DNA from: Herbidospora galbida
GTDB lineage: Bacteria > Actinomycetota > Actinomycetes > Streptosporangiales > Streptosporangiaceae
Direction of reading: 5' to 3'
Assembly (NCBI RefSeq): GCF_005233835.1
Contig: NZ_SZQA01000011.1
Location: 62,001-126,000 of the forward strand
Length of the DNA stretch: 64,000 nt
The translations under genes and the position numbers were made by a program. The notes below the pieces were generated by a model. That model did not search any database, had not been told where the DNA came from, and saw nothing but the letters and a program-made list of their open reading frames with translations. This document shows, one piece after another, positions 51,292 to 60,082 of the stretch. How positions within the stretch are numbered: the first letter of the stretch is position 1; the number at the start of each line of letters is the position of its first letter.

Positions 51292-52763
51292 GGCTTGCAG
51301 ATGTTCTGCGTCGCCGTGCGGGCCGCCGGGGTCGGCGCCTTCGACGGGGTCGGCGCGGCCGTCGGCACGGTCACCTTCTCGACCTTGTTGTTCTCGGTCC
51401 CGATGATGACCTCGATGCCCTCGACGTCGACCTGGCGCATCTCGGCCCCGGGCAGCGCGGCGGCGACCGTGCGGGCCGAGTCTTCGCGCCCGGCGGCGTA
51501 GCGGATCACCGTGTTCTTGTAGTCGCGGCGGCCGGTGTCGCCCGCCTGCTCGGGGACCAGGAAACCCGCGCCGAGCAGGGCGTCGCGGGTGCGCCCGCCC
51601 AGACCCGTGACGAGGGTGCCGTTGAGCACCGTCAGCCGGATGCGGTTCGGCGGCACCGAGAGCGGGGCCGACCGGCTCAGCGCCGGGGTCGCGGACGCCG
51701 TGGCCGAAGGAGTCGCCGACGGCGACGGCTTGGCCGGCTTGGCGAGGTCTTCGTCGTTGTCGATGCGGCGGAACATCTCGGCGGCGGCCGTCTTGTCCCA
51801 CAGCACCGCCGACTCGCCCGTCGGGGTCGTGTAGTTGACGTCGGCGATCGGCACGGTCGCGAACGACACGTCGTCGGTCGACACGTCTTTCAGCTGGGTG
51901 GCCAGGTCGAGCATGTTGCCCGACAGCTCGTCGTCGACCGTGAGGGTGCGCAGCGTCGAGTTGACCAGGGCGCCCAGCTTGGCCGGGTTGGTGAGCGTGC
52001 CGCCGCTCAGCGCCTGCTGCAGCATCGCCGAGATGACCTGCTGCTGGCGGTCGATGCGGTCGAGGTCGGAGCGGGCGGTGGCGCGCGTGCGGGCGTACGC
52101 CAGGGCGTTGACGCCGTCGAGGTTGTGGGTGCCGGCCGTCAGGACGAGCTTGGTCTTGTCGTCGTTGATGGGCACCGGGGTGCAGACCGTGATGCCGCCG
52201 AGCGAGTCGACCACGTCGATGAAGCCCAGCACGTTGACCTCGACGTAGTGGTTGATGCGCATGCCGGTGGCCTGCTGCACGGCCCGGACGGCGAGCTTGG
52301 CGCCGCCGAACTGGTAGGCGCTGTTGATCTTGTGGCTGCCCTGGCCGGGGATCTCGGTCCACGTGTCACGCGGGAGCGAGACCACCGTCACCTTCTTGTG
52401 GTCCTCCGAGACGTGCACGACCATCATCGTGTCGGTGCGCTGCCCCACCTCGCGGCCCAGGTGGAGCTGGTTCTGCTGGCGGCGCGACAGGTCGTCGCGC
52501 TTGTCGACGCCGACCAGGAGGATGTTCATCGCGCCGCGGGTGGCCGAACCGGCGGTGCCGGCGTCGACCGAGGTGATGCGGCCGGAGACGTAGTTGGGCA
52601 GCGCCCACGCGAGGCCCGAGCCGACCAGCACCAGGCTCGACAGGGTGCCGGTCAGGACGATGGACCGCATGCTCGCCCGGCGGTGCCGGCGGCCCTTGCG
52701 GGGAGCTGCTACCCGGACCCCTCCGTAGGCGTCCCCGCCCACGTGAACACCCGAGTCCTCCAC
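51282..52763 (-). CDS. LytR-CpsA-Psr (LCP) phosphotransferase with LytR_C domain
   Basis: 493 residues from a GTG preceded by GGGGGAG. A cytosolic basic head (APRKGRRHRRASMRSIVLTG) leads into one TM helix (about 32-55). The LCP catalytic domain (about 85-260) has the conserved RTDTMMVVHV, VVSLPRDTWTEI, KINSAYQFGG, and ALAYARTRATARSDLDRIDR QQQ. After a Ser/Pro/Ala linker (SPSATPSATASATPA) comes LytR_C (about 385-465, RIRLTVLNGTLVTGLGGRTR). LCP enzymes attach teichoic-acid-like polymers to peptidoglycan. It opens the cell-envelope cluster to its right. Confidence 0.93.
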   Translation of the reverse strand: MEDSGVHVGGDAYGGVRVAAPRKGRRHRRASMRSIVLTGTLSSLVLVGSGLAWALPNYVSGRITSVDAGTAGSATRGAMNILLVGVDKRDDLSRRQQNQLHLGREVGQRTDTMMVVHVSEDHKKVTVVSLPRDTWTEIPGQGSHKINSAYQFGGAKLAVRAVQQATGMRINHYVEVNVLGFIDVVDSLGGITVCTPVPINDDKTKLVLTAGTHNLDGVNALAYARTRATARSDLDRIDRQQQVISAMLQQALSGGTLTNPAKLGALVNSTLRTLTVDDELSGNMLDLATQLKDVSTDDVSFATVPIADVNYTTPTGESAVLWDKTAAAEMFRRIDNDEDLAKPAKPSPSATPSATASATPALSRSAPLSVPPNRIRLTVLNGTLVTGLGGRTRDALLGAGFLVPEQAGDTGRRDYKNTVIRYAAGREDSARTVAAALPGAEMRQVDVEGIEVIIGTENNKVEKVTVPTAAPTPSKAPTPAARTATQNICKPQP

Positions 52764-52821
52764 GCGCTCCCCCTTTGAGGTTGCCGTCCACGCCCCCTCG
52801 TACAGTAGCGTGAGCGCAGCC

Positions 52822-53838
52822 ATGAACCCCTTCCTCGACGCGCCCCCCGCGGTCTCCGTCATCATGCCGGTGCTCAACGAAGAGCGGCATCTACGCGAAG
52901 CGGTCCAGCAGGTCCTCGACCAGGACTATGCGGGCCCGATCGACGTCGTCCTGGCAGTCGGCCCCTCCCGCGACCGCACGCAGGAGGTCGCCGACGCGAT
53001 CGCCGCGGCCGACCCCCGGGTGACCCTGGTGCCCAATCCCACGGGCCGCACCCCCAACGCGCTCAACGCCGCGATCAACGCCTCCAAGGGCGAGGTGGTG
53101 GCCCGGGTCGACGGGCACGCCATGCTGCCGCGCGACTACGTGCGCACCGCCGTGGAGACCCTCCAGCAGACCGGCGCCGACAACGTCGGCGGCATCATGG
53201 CCGCCGAGGGCGTCAGCCCGTTCGAGAAGGCGGTCGCGCGGGCGATGACCTCGAAGATCGGGGTCGGCAACGCCGCCTTCCACGTCGGCGGCGAGGGCGG
53301 CCCGGCCGACACCGTCTATCTGGGCGTGTTCCGGCGCACCGCGCTCGAGCGGGTCGGCGGCTACGACGAGCACTTCCAGCGCGCGCAGGACTGGGAGATG
53401 AACCACCGCATCCGGGAGACCGGCGGCCTGGTGTGGTTCCAGCCGAAGATGCGGGTCTCCTACCGGCCGCGCGCCACCGTCGGAGCCCTGGCCAGCCAGT
53501 ACTTCCACTACGGCCGCTGGCGGCGGGTGGTGGCCCGCACCCACCAGGGCACCATCAACCTCCGCTACCTGGCCCCGCCGATCGCGGTCTCGCTGATCGT
53601 GCTGGGCCTGGTCGCCGGGTTCTTCTGGCCGCCCGCGTTCGTCATCCCGGTCGGCTACGTGCTGGCCATCGTCGCCGGTTCGGTGCTGACCGGCCGCGAC
53701 CTCGAACCGGCCGCCCTGCTCCGCCTTCCGGTCGTCTACGCCGCCATGCACCTGTCATGGGGCACCGGCTTCATCACCAGCCCGAAGCGGCTGCGCAAGA
53801 AGCACCAGACGGTCGGGCTACAGGACCTGCTTCATTAG
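52822..53838 (+). CDS. Family 2 glycosyltransferase with C-terminal membrane helices
   Basis: 338 residues. GT-A fold: VSVIMPVLNEERHLREAVQQ, then RVDGHAMLPRDYVRTAV (the D-x-D position is DGH) and the acceptor-site RAQDWEMNHRIRETGG. Two or three C-terminal TM helices (IAVSLIVLGLVAGFFWPPAF then GYVLAIVAGSVL). Probably transfers a sugar to a lipid-linked precursor on the inner membrane face. ATG at 52822 (an in-frame GTG at 52810 is possible). Its 3' end overlaps the convergent TagF-like gene by 21 bases. Confidence 0.9.
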   Translation: MNPFLDAPPAVSVIMPVLNEERHLREAVQQVLDQDYAGPIDVVLAVGPSRDRTQEVADAIAAADPRVTLVPNPTGRTPNALNAAINASKGEVVARVDGHAMLPRDYVRTAVETLQQTGADNVGGIMAAEGVSPFEKAVARAMTSKIGVGNAAFHVGGEGGPADTVYLGVFRRTALERVGGYDEHFQRAQDWEMNHRIRETGGLVWFQPKMRVSYRPRATVGALASQYFHYGRWRRVVARTHQGTINLRYLAPPIAVSLIVLGLVAGFFWPPAFVIPVGYVLAIVAGSVLTGRDLEPAALLRLPVVYAAMHLSWGTGFITSPKRLRKKHQTVGLQDLLH

Positions 53839-55569
53839 CCCCTGCTCGTAGGCCTCGTCGACGGCCGCGGCGAACCGGGCCATCGGGTCGCCGTCGCCGA
53901 GCAGGTAGCCGCGCAGGGCGCGGCGGGCGTCGGCGAGCTCGTCCTCTCCCGGGTCCTTCGACAGCTGGGCCAGGATCTCGGGCAGCTCCCGCAGGTCTTC
54001 CGACAGCAGGTAGGCCGCTCCGGCCGACGGATAGCGGGTGACGAATTCGGCGCGCTCCCGGTCGGCCACGTTGGTGACGACATAGGGCTTGCCCGAAGCC
54101 ATGAAGTCGGCGACCACACTCGAGATGTCGCTGATGAGCAGGTCGGCGTCGTTGAAGCAGTCGTACAGGCTCGGCTTGGGGCCCAGCACCACCGTGCCCG
54201 AGTCGGGGTGTTCGCGGCGCAGCCGGGCCATGATCGCGCCGTGCGCGCGGCGGACCGTCATCGAGCGGTGGCCGGTCAGCGGGTGGGGCTTGTAGACGAC
54301 CCTGACCCCTTCGGCGAGCAGCGCGTCGACCAGATGGGGCCCCATCGCCGCCACCGAGCTGTGGAACAGGTCGTCGGTCCACCCCTCCCAGGTGGGGGCG
54401 TAGAGCACCGACCGCGTCTGCGGGCCCTTCTCGTTCATCTGAGGCGGATTCCCGGCGCGAGCCACGGCCGGTCTCGGACCGTCCGCGACTCGCTTGATCC
54501 CGGCCAGCTGTGGCCGGCCCACCTCGACGATCGCCTCGTCGCGCACCCCGACGTCGGCCCGCCGGTAGCGGTCGCGGCCGGCCGGCCCCGCCACCCAGAC
54601 CTGGTCGTAGACCTTCGTGTACGGGTTGAACGACGCCTCCTTGTCGCTGTCGCCGTGGCCGACGAACACGCTCACCACGCCCGGCACCCGCAGCATGTGG
54701 ATGTTGTTGCCGACGTTGGCGGCGAACAGCGCCACCCGGGCGCTGTCGAGCCCGCGGAAGTTCATCATGTCGACCGCCGACGGGATGCACAGCACCGGCA
54801 GCGACGTCGGGGCCAGCGCGTTGAAGAGGGGACGTTCGCGCAGCACCACGATCGCCCGCCGGGGCAGCGCCTCCAGGACGGGTAGCCACATCGACGCCTG
54901 GTAGACGGCGTTGGCGGCGCCGGAGAAGTACAGGATGACCTCCGGGTCGTAGGCCCTGACCCGCTCGTCGACGAGATGGATGACCCGGCGCCGGTCGGCC
55001 ACCGGCGCGGCCCGGCGCAGCTCCAGGCCGAGCATCGCCGTCACCACCGCCATGGCGGCCAGCGTCGCCGTCACTCCGGCGCCCGCGAGCCAGGTGTCGC
55101 CCGTCAGGCCCGCGACCGCCGCCAGCACGACGGGCGGGACGTCGAAGTAGAGCAGCCGGGTCCCGCGCTGGCCGAGCAGCCGGTCGGGCGGCGCCTTCGG
55201 CAGCGTGACCTGGAGGTTGCGCGACTCGACCGGCCGCAGGTGGTGCCACCGGTGCAGGAACAGCGCCAGCCCGGTCTGGGTCGCCCGCATCGCGTGGAAG
55301 ACGAACAGCCCGCCGGCCGGCAACTCGAACGGCAGCCCCAGCCGCGCCAGCAGCAGCACCGCCGCCATCTCCCGAGCCAGGAACCGGACCGTCACCCCCA
55401 GGTGCACCCGGCTCAGCTGGTCGGCCGCCGCCTTCGGCAGCACCGGCTCGGCGGCGTAGGACACGAGCACGGCGGCCGCGAACAGCCACGGCGACGGCGC
55501 CAGCGCGGTCGCCACCAGCGCCGGGTACGAGCCCAGCACAACGCCCGTGACCAGGACTTTCTTCCCCAT
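53818..55569 (-). CDS. CDP-glycerol/ribitol phosphotransferase (TagF/TarL-like) with N-terminal membrane part
   Basis: 583 residues. Residues 1-180 hold several TM helices (MGKKVLVTGVVLGSYPALVA, LFAAAVLVSYAAEPVL). Residues about 200-570 match the Glyphos_transf domain: SVLYAPTWEGWTDDLFHSS, VVYKPHPLTGHRS (the H-P and H-R-S motifs), then LISDISSVVADFMASGKPYV VTN. It should polymerise polyol-phosphate units from a CDP-activated precursor. The gene just upstream on the same strand makes CDP-ribitol or a related compound, so the two form an operon. Confidence 0.9.
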   Translation of the reverse strand: MGKKVLVTGVVLGSYPALVATALAPSPWLFAAAVLVSYAAEPVLPKAAADQLSRVHLGVTVRFLAREMAAVLLLARLGLPFELPAGGLFVFHAMRATQTGLALFLHRWHHLRPVESRNLQVTLPKAPPDRLLGQRGTRLLYFDVPPVVLAAVAGLTGDTWLAGAGVTATLAAMAVVTAMLGLELRRAAPVADRRRVIHLVDERVRAYDPEVILYFSGAANAVYQASMWLPVLEALPRRAIVVLRERPLFNALAPTSLPVLCIPSAVDMMNFRGLDSARVALFAANVGNNIHMLRVPGVVSVFVGHGDSDKEASFNPYTKVYDQVWVAGPAGRDRYRRADVGVRDEAIVEVGRPQLAGIKRVADGPRPAVARAGNPPQMNEKGPQTRSVLYAPTWEGWTDDLFHSSVAAMGPHLVDALLAEGVRVVYKPHPLTGHRSMTVRRAHGAIMARLRREHPDSGTVVLGPKPSLYDCFNDADLLISDISSVVADFMASGKPYVVTNVADRERAEFVTRYPSAGAAYLLSEDLRELPEILAQLSKDPGEDELADARRALRGYLLGDGDPMARFAAAVDEAYEQGLMKQVL

Positions 55570-55579
55570 AGAGGGGGGG

Positions 55580-56974
55580 TTACCCAGTCAGCCGCACATC
55601 GATCACCTGTCCGGTCAAAGGGGACACCAGCACATCGATGCTGGTCTCGGCCACCGCGTAGGGAGAGAGCAGGGACGTCGGCGGCTCGTCGCCGAACGCG
55701 CGCTGCCGCATCGGCGTGGCGGTGCGTTCGGGGTTGACGCAGTTGACCCGGATGCCGTGGGGCGCCCACTCGTCGGCGAGCGCCTGGGTGAGGTTGACGA
55801 CGGCGGCCTTGGCCGAGGAGTAGAGGCTGTAGTCGGCCCGGCCGCGCGTGTAGGACGAGGAGGTGTAGAGCAGCAGGTGGCCGCGCGTCTCGGCGAGGTA
55901 CCTGAAGGCCGCCCTGGCGACGTTGACGGGGCCCAGGTAGTTGACGCCGACCGTCTCCTCGATGGTCGCGGGGTCGGTGTCGGCCAGCTTGCCCATGTGG
56001 AGCACGGCGGCGGTGTTGACCACGAAGTCGATGCGGCCGGTGGCGGCGTACACCCCCTGGAGGGCCTCGGCCACCGCGGCCGGGTTCTGCACCGCGACCG
56101 CGCCGGCGGTGCGGGAGAAGACGCGGACGTCGGCGCCGTGCTTGCGGGCCAGGTCGACGACGTCGGCGCCGATGCCGTAGGAGCCGCCGAAGACGACCAT
56201 CACCTTGCCGGTGAGGTCGAGGCCGGGCTGCGGGTCGGGCGGGGTGGCGGCGGCGAGCTGGAACAGCTTGTCGGCGAGGTAGACGTCGACCGGGTGGGTC
56301 ACCTTCATGTTGTGCTCGCTGCCGGGCACGATCGAGATCGGCACGTCGGGGCGGTAGCGCAGCATGACGCCGCAGTCGTCGGTGGCGGGCCGGCTGTCGA
56401 AGTCGGGGTCGGCCATCGCGCGCCGGTAGGCGTCGCGGATCACCGACAGCCGGAAGCACTGCGGGGTCTGCCCGCGCCGCAGCCAGGCGCGGTCGGGGAT
56501 GTCGCGGATGATCTCGCCCGACGGCCCGGGAACCGCCACGACGACGGTGTCGCTCGACGGGATCGCGACGTCGACCGCCTGGAACTCCTGCAGCTTCTCG
56601 ACGCACTCGGCGATGATGCGGGGCTCGATCAACGGCCGCACGGCGTCGTGCAGCAGGACGTCACATTCCTCGTCTCCCAGGGCGGAAAGGGCCAGCCAGG
56701 TCGACTCGGTCCGGCTCGTTCCGCCGTCGATCACCTTGCTGACCTTCGTGAAACCGTTACGCTCCACGAGCGCCCGCACCTCGTCACCGAACCCCGGGGT
56801 CATCAGCACGACGACCTCGTCGATGTCGGGGTGGCCGTCGAAGACGGCCAGGGTGTGCTCCAGGATGGTCCGGCCCGCGATCTTGAGGAGCTGCTTCGGC
56901 GTGTTGAGCCCGACCCGCTGCCCGACGCCTCCGGCCAGGACGACGCCGACCGTGCGCAACCGTGATTCGATCAT
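55580..56974 (-). CDS. Bifunctional polyol-phosphate cytidylyltransferase/SDR (Bcs1/TarI-TarJ-like)
   Basis: 464 residues from ATG with GGGGAGGATCAAG ahead. Residues 1-230 form an IspD/TarI-type cytidylyltransferase (VGVVLAGGVGQRVGLNTPKQ, DVLLHDAVRPLIEP, RRGQTPQCFRL, VTHPVDVYLADKL). Residues 240-464 form an SDR (GKVMVVFGGSYGIGADVVDL, VVNTAAV, YSLYSSAKAAVVNL). This fused form is known from CDP-ribitol synthesis: the SDR reduces ribulose-5-phosphate and the cytidylyltransferase activates the product. Head of a minus-strand operon with the TagF-like gene. Confidence 0.9.
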   Translation of the reverse strand: MIESRLRTVGVVLAGGVGQRVGLNTPKQLLKIAGRTILEHTLAVFDGHPDIDEVVVLMTPGFGDEVRALVERNGFTKVSKVIDGGTSRTESTWLALSALGDEECDVLLHDAVRPLIEPRIIAECVEKLQEFQAVDVAIPSSDTVVVAVPGPSGEIIRDIPDRAWLRRGQTPQCFRLSVIRDAYRRAMADPDFDSRPATDDCGVMLRYRPDVPISIVPGSEHNMKVTHPVDVYLADKLFQLAAATPPDPQPGLDLTGKVMVVFGGSYGIGADVVDLARKHGADVRVFSRTAGAVAVQNPAAVAEALQGVYAATGRIDFVVNTAAVLHMGKLADTDPATIEETVGVNYLGPVNVARAAFRYLAETRGHLLLYTSSSYTRGRADYSLYSSAKAAVVNLTQALADEWAPHGIRVNCVNPERTATPMRQRAFGDEPPTSLLSPYAVAETSIDVLVSPLTGQVIDVRLTG

Positions 56975-57000
56975 CTTGATCCTCCCCGCCCGCACGATAC

Positions 57001-57057
57001 TTCTTGGGGCAGATTCACATCGCGAGCCACGACCGGCCTTCGGCCGGCCGCGTCTCG
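57001..57057 (+). repeat. Structured repeat element, copy 1
   Basis: TTCTTGGGGCAGATTCACA, then GCGAGCCACGA-CCGGCC-TTC-GGCCGG-CCGCGTCTCG. The inner CCGGCC/GGCCGG hairpin is wrapped by GCGAG...CTCG. It lies in the divergent gap of the envelope cluster, directly followed by a second copy 59 bases on. Confidence 0.8.
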
Positions 57058-57059
57058 AG

Positions 57060-57121
57060 TTCTTGGGGCAGATTCACAACGCGAGCCACGACCGGCCTTC
57101 GGCCGGCCGCGTCTCGCTTCC
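57060..57121 (+). repeat. Structured repeat element, copy 2
   Basis: Direct copy of 57001-57057 with one difference seen (ACAT to ACAA), extended by CTTCCGCC, which is close to the CTTC-GACCGCC end of copy 3 at 63695-63739. The GCGAG/CTCGC outer stem is complete here. Confidence 0.8.
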
Positions 57122-57198
57122 GCCGGGGTGATTGCCCATTAGTGATCACTCGGTTACTTTTCGGGTTACGGCGGGCGTCGAGTGAAGTGGGGTCTGAC

Positions 57199-58623
57199 AT
57201 GCAGGTTCAGCCCGACACGGTCACGCAGACCGTGGCGGTCGTGCTCGCCAACACCCCTGCGGCCCGGCTGGCCTGCGACGGGGGCACCGTGCTCGGACGG
57301 CTCACCGAACAGCTCACCTCAATCCCGGTCGCGGTCAGAGTGGTCGGCCGCGCGGGCGGCGACCTCGCCGACGACCTCAGGGAGATCGCCGTCGTGGCCC
57401 GTGCCGGCTCCGCGCCGCTGGCCATCATCTCAGGTGACGTGGTCGCCCACACCGAGGCCATCGCCGGACTGCTGGAGCACCCGGCCCGGGGCACCGGCGC
57501 GCTGGTCGCGCCGGGCGAGCCCGGCCCCGGCGCGAGCCCGGTCAGGGTCGAGAACGACCGCGTCGCGGCGGCCGGGAACTCCTTCCACCAGCTCGTCGGC
57601 CCCAACGCCACTTTCCGCGGCGTGCTCCAGGTGGCCGCGTCCGACCTGCCGCGCCTGGCCGCGGTCGCGGCCGAGCTGAGCGACCTGGCCAAAGAAGACC
57701 TGCTCGGCGAGGCCCGCGACGACGAGGCAGCCGATCTGCTGCTGGCCGGAATGGTGCGCTCCGGGGTGCCGGTCGCGGCGGTCCGGCTCGGCGTCCTGCA
57801 CGCCGAACGCGTGACCGGGCAGGAGGCCGCCGACGCGGCGTTCGGCCGTCTCGGCACGGTCGACGAGGAACGCGCCCGGCTCGACGCCGCGATCAAACAG
57901 GACGACGGCTTCTTCGCCACCTACGCCGTCAGCACGTGGTCGCGCCACCTCGTGAAGGCGGCGGCCTGGCTGCGGCTGACGCCCAACGGGGTGACCGGCA
58001 TCTCCGTCGGCCTGGCGGCGATGGCCGCGATCTGGTTCTCCACCGGGACCCGGGCCGCCCAGCTCGCCGGGGCGGTCGCGCTCTACCTGTCGTTCGTGCT
58101 CGACTGCGTCGACGGGCAGCTGGCCCGCTACACGCGCCGGTTCAGCCCGATCGGCGCCTGGCTCGACGCGACGTTCGACCGGGTCAAGGAGTACGTCGTC
58201 TACGTCGGGCTGGCCATCGGCTACGCCGGGGGGATCGTCGGGGGGCGTACCGGGCCCGAGAACATCTGGGCCCTGGCGGTCGCCGCGATGCTGCTGCAGG
58301 CGATCCGGCACATGATCGACTTCTCGTACGCCGGAGCCGTCGCCGACGCCGCGAAGGTGGGTTCGGCGTGGGGGAACTCGCGGCGGTCGCTGGCCGTGGC
58401 GGCCGATGGCGCCCGGCTGGTGCAGCTGGCCGGGAAGTTCGAGAAGGGCACCGCCACCCGCTGGGCCAAGAAGATCGTGGTGCTGCCGATCGGCGAGCGC
58501 ATGGCGCTCATCGCCGTCACGGCGGCGTTCTTCAACGCCCACGTCACCTTCGTCGCCCTGCTGGTCTGGGGCGGCGTCGCCACTCTCTACACGCTCACCG
58601 GACGGATCGCGAGGTCGCTCTGA
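57199..58623 (+). CDS. CDP-alcohol phosphotransferase with degenerate nucleotidyltransferase-like N-terminus
   Basis: 474 residues. Residues 1-235 resemble a decayed sugar-nucleotidyltransferase fold (VAVVLANTPAARLACDGGTV, PLAIISGDVVAHTEAIAGLL). Residues 255-470 are a six-TM CDP-alcohol phosphatidyltransferase with the full motif: D-x2-D-G-x2-A-R (DCVDGQLARYTRR), then G-x3-D-x3-D (GAWLDATFD). The layout is like inositol-phosphate cytidylyltransferase/DIPPS fusions. The stop overlaps the next ATG (TGATG). It should move a phospho-alcohol from CDP to a lipid or polyol acceptor. Confidence 0.87.
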   Translation: MQVQPDTVTQTVAVVLANTPAARLACDGGTVLGRLTEQLTSIPVAVRVVGRAGGDLADDLREIAVVARAGSAPLAIISGDVVAHTEAIAGLLEHPARGTGALVAPGEPGPGASPVRVENDRVAAAGNSFHQLVGPNATFRGVLQVAASDLPRLAAVAAELSDLAKEDLLGEARDDEAADLLLAGMVRSGVPVAAVRLGVLHAERVTGQEAADAAFGRLGTVDEERARLDAAIKQDDGFFATYAVSTWSRHLVKAAAWLRLTPNGVTGISVGLAAMAAIWFSTGTRAAQLAGAVALYLSFVLDCVDGQLARYTRRFSPIGAWLDATFDRVKEYVVYVGLAIGYAGGIVGGRTGPENIWALAVAAMLLQAIRHMIDFSYAGAVADAAKVGSAWGNSRRSLAVAADGARLVQLAGKFEKGTATRWAKKIVVLPIGERMALIAVTAAFFNAHVTFVALLVWGGVATLYTLTGRIARSL

Positions 58624-59246
58624 TGACGACGGCTCACCTGTCTCCGGTGCCCGCCGGCCACGTGGTCGCCTACCGCGACGACGGCCCGCTGTCGGCCGCG
58701 ATGGGCACGATGGTCTCCGGCCAGATCCCGCCGCTGCCGCCGGCCCTGGCGGGCATGTTCGTGACCGGGGTGCTGCTGGCCCTCGGGGTGGCGGGCGCCG
58801 ACGGCCTGGCCGTGTTCGCCCCGGCGGTCGCGCTGCTGCTGGCCGGGCCGGGCTCCTCCCACCGCCACGACGGGCGGCTCGACTGGCTGGTGCCGCCGAT
58901 CCTGCGGATCACCGAATACGGCTTCGTGGCGTCGGTCGGGTTCGCCCACGGGGTACCCCCGGTGATCATCTTCCTGCTCCTCGGCGCTATCCTTTTCCAC
59001 CATTACGACCTCGTCTACCGGGTCCGCCAGCACGTCTACCCGCCCGCCTGGCTCGCGGCGGCGGGGTTCGGCTGGGAGGGCCGGATGCTCGTGGTCGCCG
59101 CCGGCGCCTGGTTCGACGGGGTGACGGCGGTGTTCGTGCTCCTGGCGCTCTACCTGTGGGGCATGTTCGGCTGGGAGAGCGTGACCTGCTGGCTGGCGGC
59201 TCCGCGTTCCGGTACGGAGGCCGCCAATCTCGGCATCAATGATTAA
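58623..59246 (+). CDS. DUF5941-type membrane protein
   Basis: 207 residues. An N-terminal soluble part (AYRDDGPLSAAMGTMVSGQI PPLPPA) is followed by four or five TM helices (VTGVLLALGVAGADGLAVFA, PPVIIFLLLGAILFHHYDLV). The pattern YRDDGPLS and LVYRVRQHVYPP is typical of DUF5941 proteins linked to actinobacterial CDP-alcohol transferase clusters. Translationally coupled to the preceding gene. Its biochemical role is unknown. Confidence 0.8.
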   Translation: MTTAHLSPVPAGHVVAYRDDGPLSAAMGTMVSGQIPPLPPALAGMFVTGVLLALGVAGADGLAVFAPAVALLLAGPGSSHRHDGRLDWLVPPILRITEYGFVASVGFAHGVPPVIIFLLLGAILFHHYDLVYRVRQHVYPPAWLAAAGFGWEGRMLVVAAGAWFDGVTAVFVLLALYLWGMFGWESVTCWLAAPRSGTEAANLGIND

Positions 59247-59339
59247 TCTGAACAACAGCCCTCATTCGGATTACACGATCAGGTCCGGTTGGCAACTAAC
59301 CTGTGGGGTTACACGCAGTTCGACCCCAAGGAGCGCACG

Positions 59340-60071
59340 TTGCTGGGAATGGTGCTGGCCGCCGGAGCCGGCCGCCGTCTAAGGCCCTACACCGACACAC
59401 TGCCCAAGGCGCTGGTGCCGGTCGACGGAGAGACGACGATCCTGGACATCGCCCTGGGCAACCTCGCCGCGGTGGACCTCCGCGAGGTCGTGGTGATCGT
59501 GGGATACCAGGCGCAGGCCGTCGTCGACCGCAAGGCGGCGCTCGAAGACCGCCACGGCGTCAACCTGACGCTGGTCTTCAACGACAAGGCCGAAGAGTGG
59601 AACAACGCCTACTCCCTCTGGTGCGCCCGCGACTACTTCTCCCACGGTGTGCTGCTGGTCAACGGCGACACCGTCCACCCCGTCTCGGTCGAGCACACCC
59701 TGCTGAACGCTCCCGAGACCAGCGACGTGCTGCTCGCGGTCGACGACGTGAAGACGCTCGGCGACGAGGAGATGAAGGTCACCCTCGGCGGCGGTGAGCT
59801 CAAGCGCATCACCAAGCTGATGGAGCCCTCCGAGGCCTACGGCGAGTACATCGGCGCCACCCTCATCCGGCCGGGCGCCGCCGAGCGCCTGGCCGACGCG
59901 CTGCGCACCACCTTCGAGCGCGACCCGCAGCTCTACTACGAAGACGGCTACCAGGAGATGGTCGAGCGCGGCGAGGCCATCCACGTCGCCCCGATCGGCG
60001 ACGTGCGGTGGGTCGAGGTCGACAACCACGACGACCTCGCCAAGGCCCGCGTCATCGCCGCGACCTACTGA
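59340..60071 (+). CDS. NTP transferase, LicC-like (phosphocholine/polyol-phosphate cytidylyltransferase type)
   Basis: 243 residues from TTG, chosen because AAGGAG (59328-59333) is six bases upstream; the next ATG is nine bases further. Nucleotidyltransferase signature GMVLAAGAGRRLRPYTDTLP KALVPV (G-x-G-x-R and P-K). DxD-like LLVNGDTVHP, and WNNAYSLWCARDYF, a feature of the LicC phosphocholine cytidylyltransferase group. It precedes the glycerol-1-phosphate dehydrogenase-like gene and probably activates its product to a CDP form. Confidence 0.85.
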   Translation: MLGMVLAAGAGRRLRPYTDTLPKALVPVDGETTILDIALGNLAAVDLREVVVIVGYQAQAVVDRKAALEDRHGVNLTLVFNDKAEEWNNAYSLWCARDYFSHGVLLVNGDTVHPVSVEHTLLNAPETSDVLLAVDDVKTLGDEEMKVTLGGGELKRITKLMEPSEAYGEYIGATLIRPGAAERLADALRTTFERDPQLYYEDGYQEMVERGEAIHVAPIGDVRWVEVDNHDDLAKARVIAATY

Positions 60072-60082
60072 GAGGCGGGCAC

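Noticed and set aside
57004-57198. Longer N-terminus of the CDP-alcohol transferase from TTG 57004
   Set aside because: This part is translated from the tandem stem-loop repeats; the ATG at 57199 gives the family-like start.
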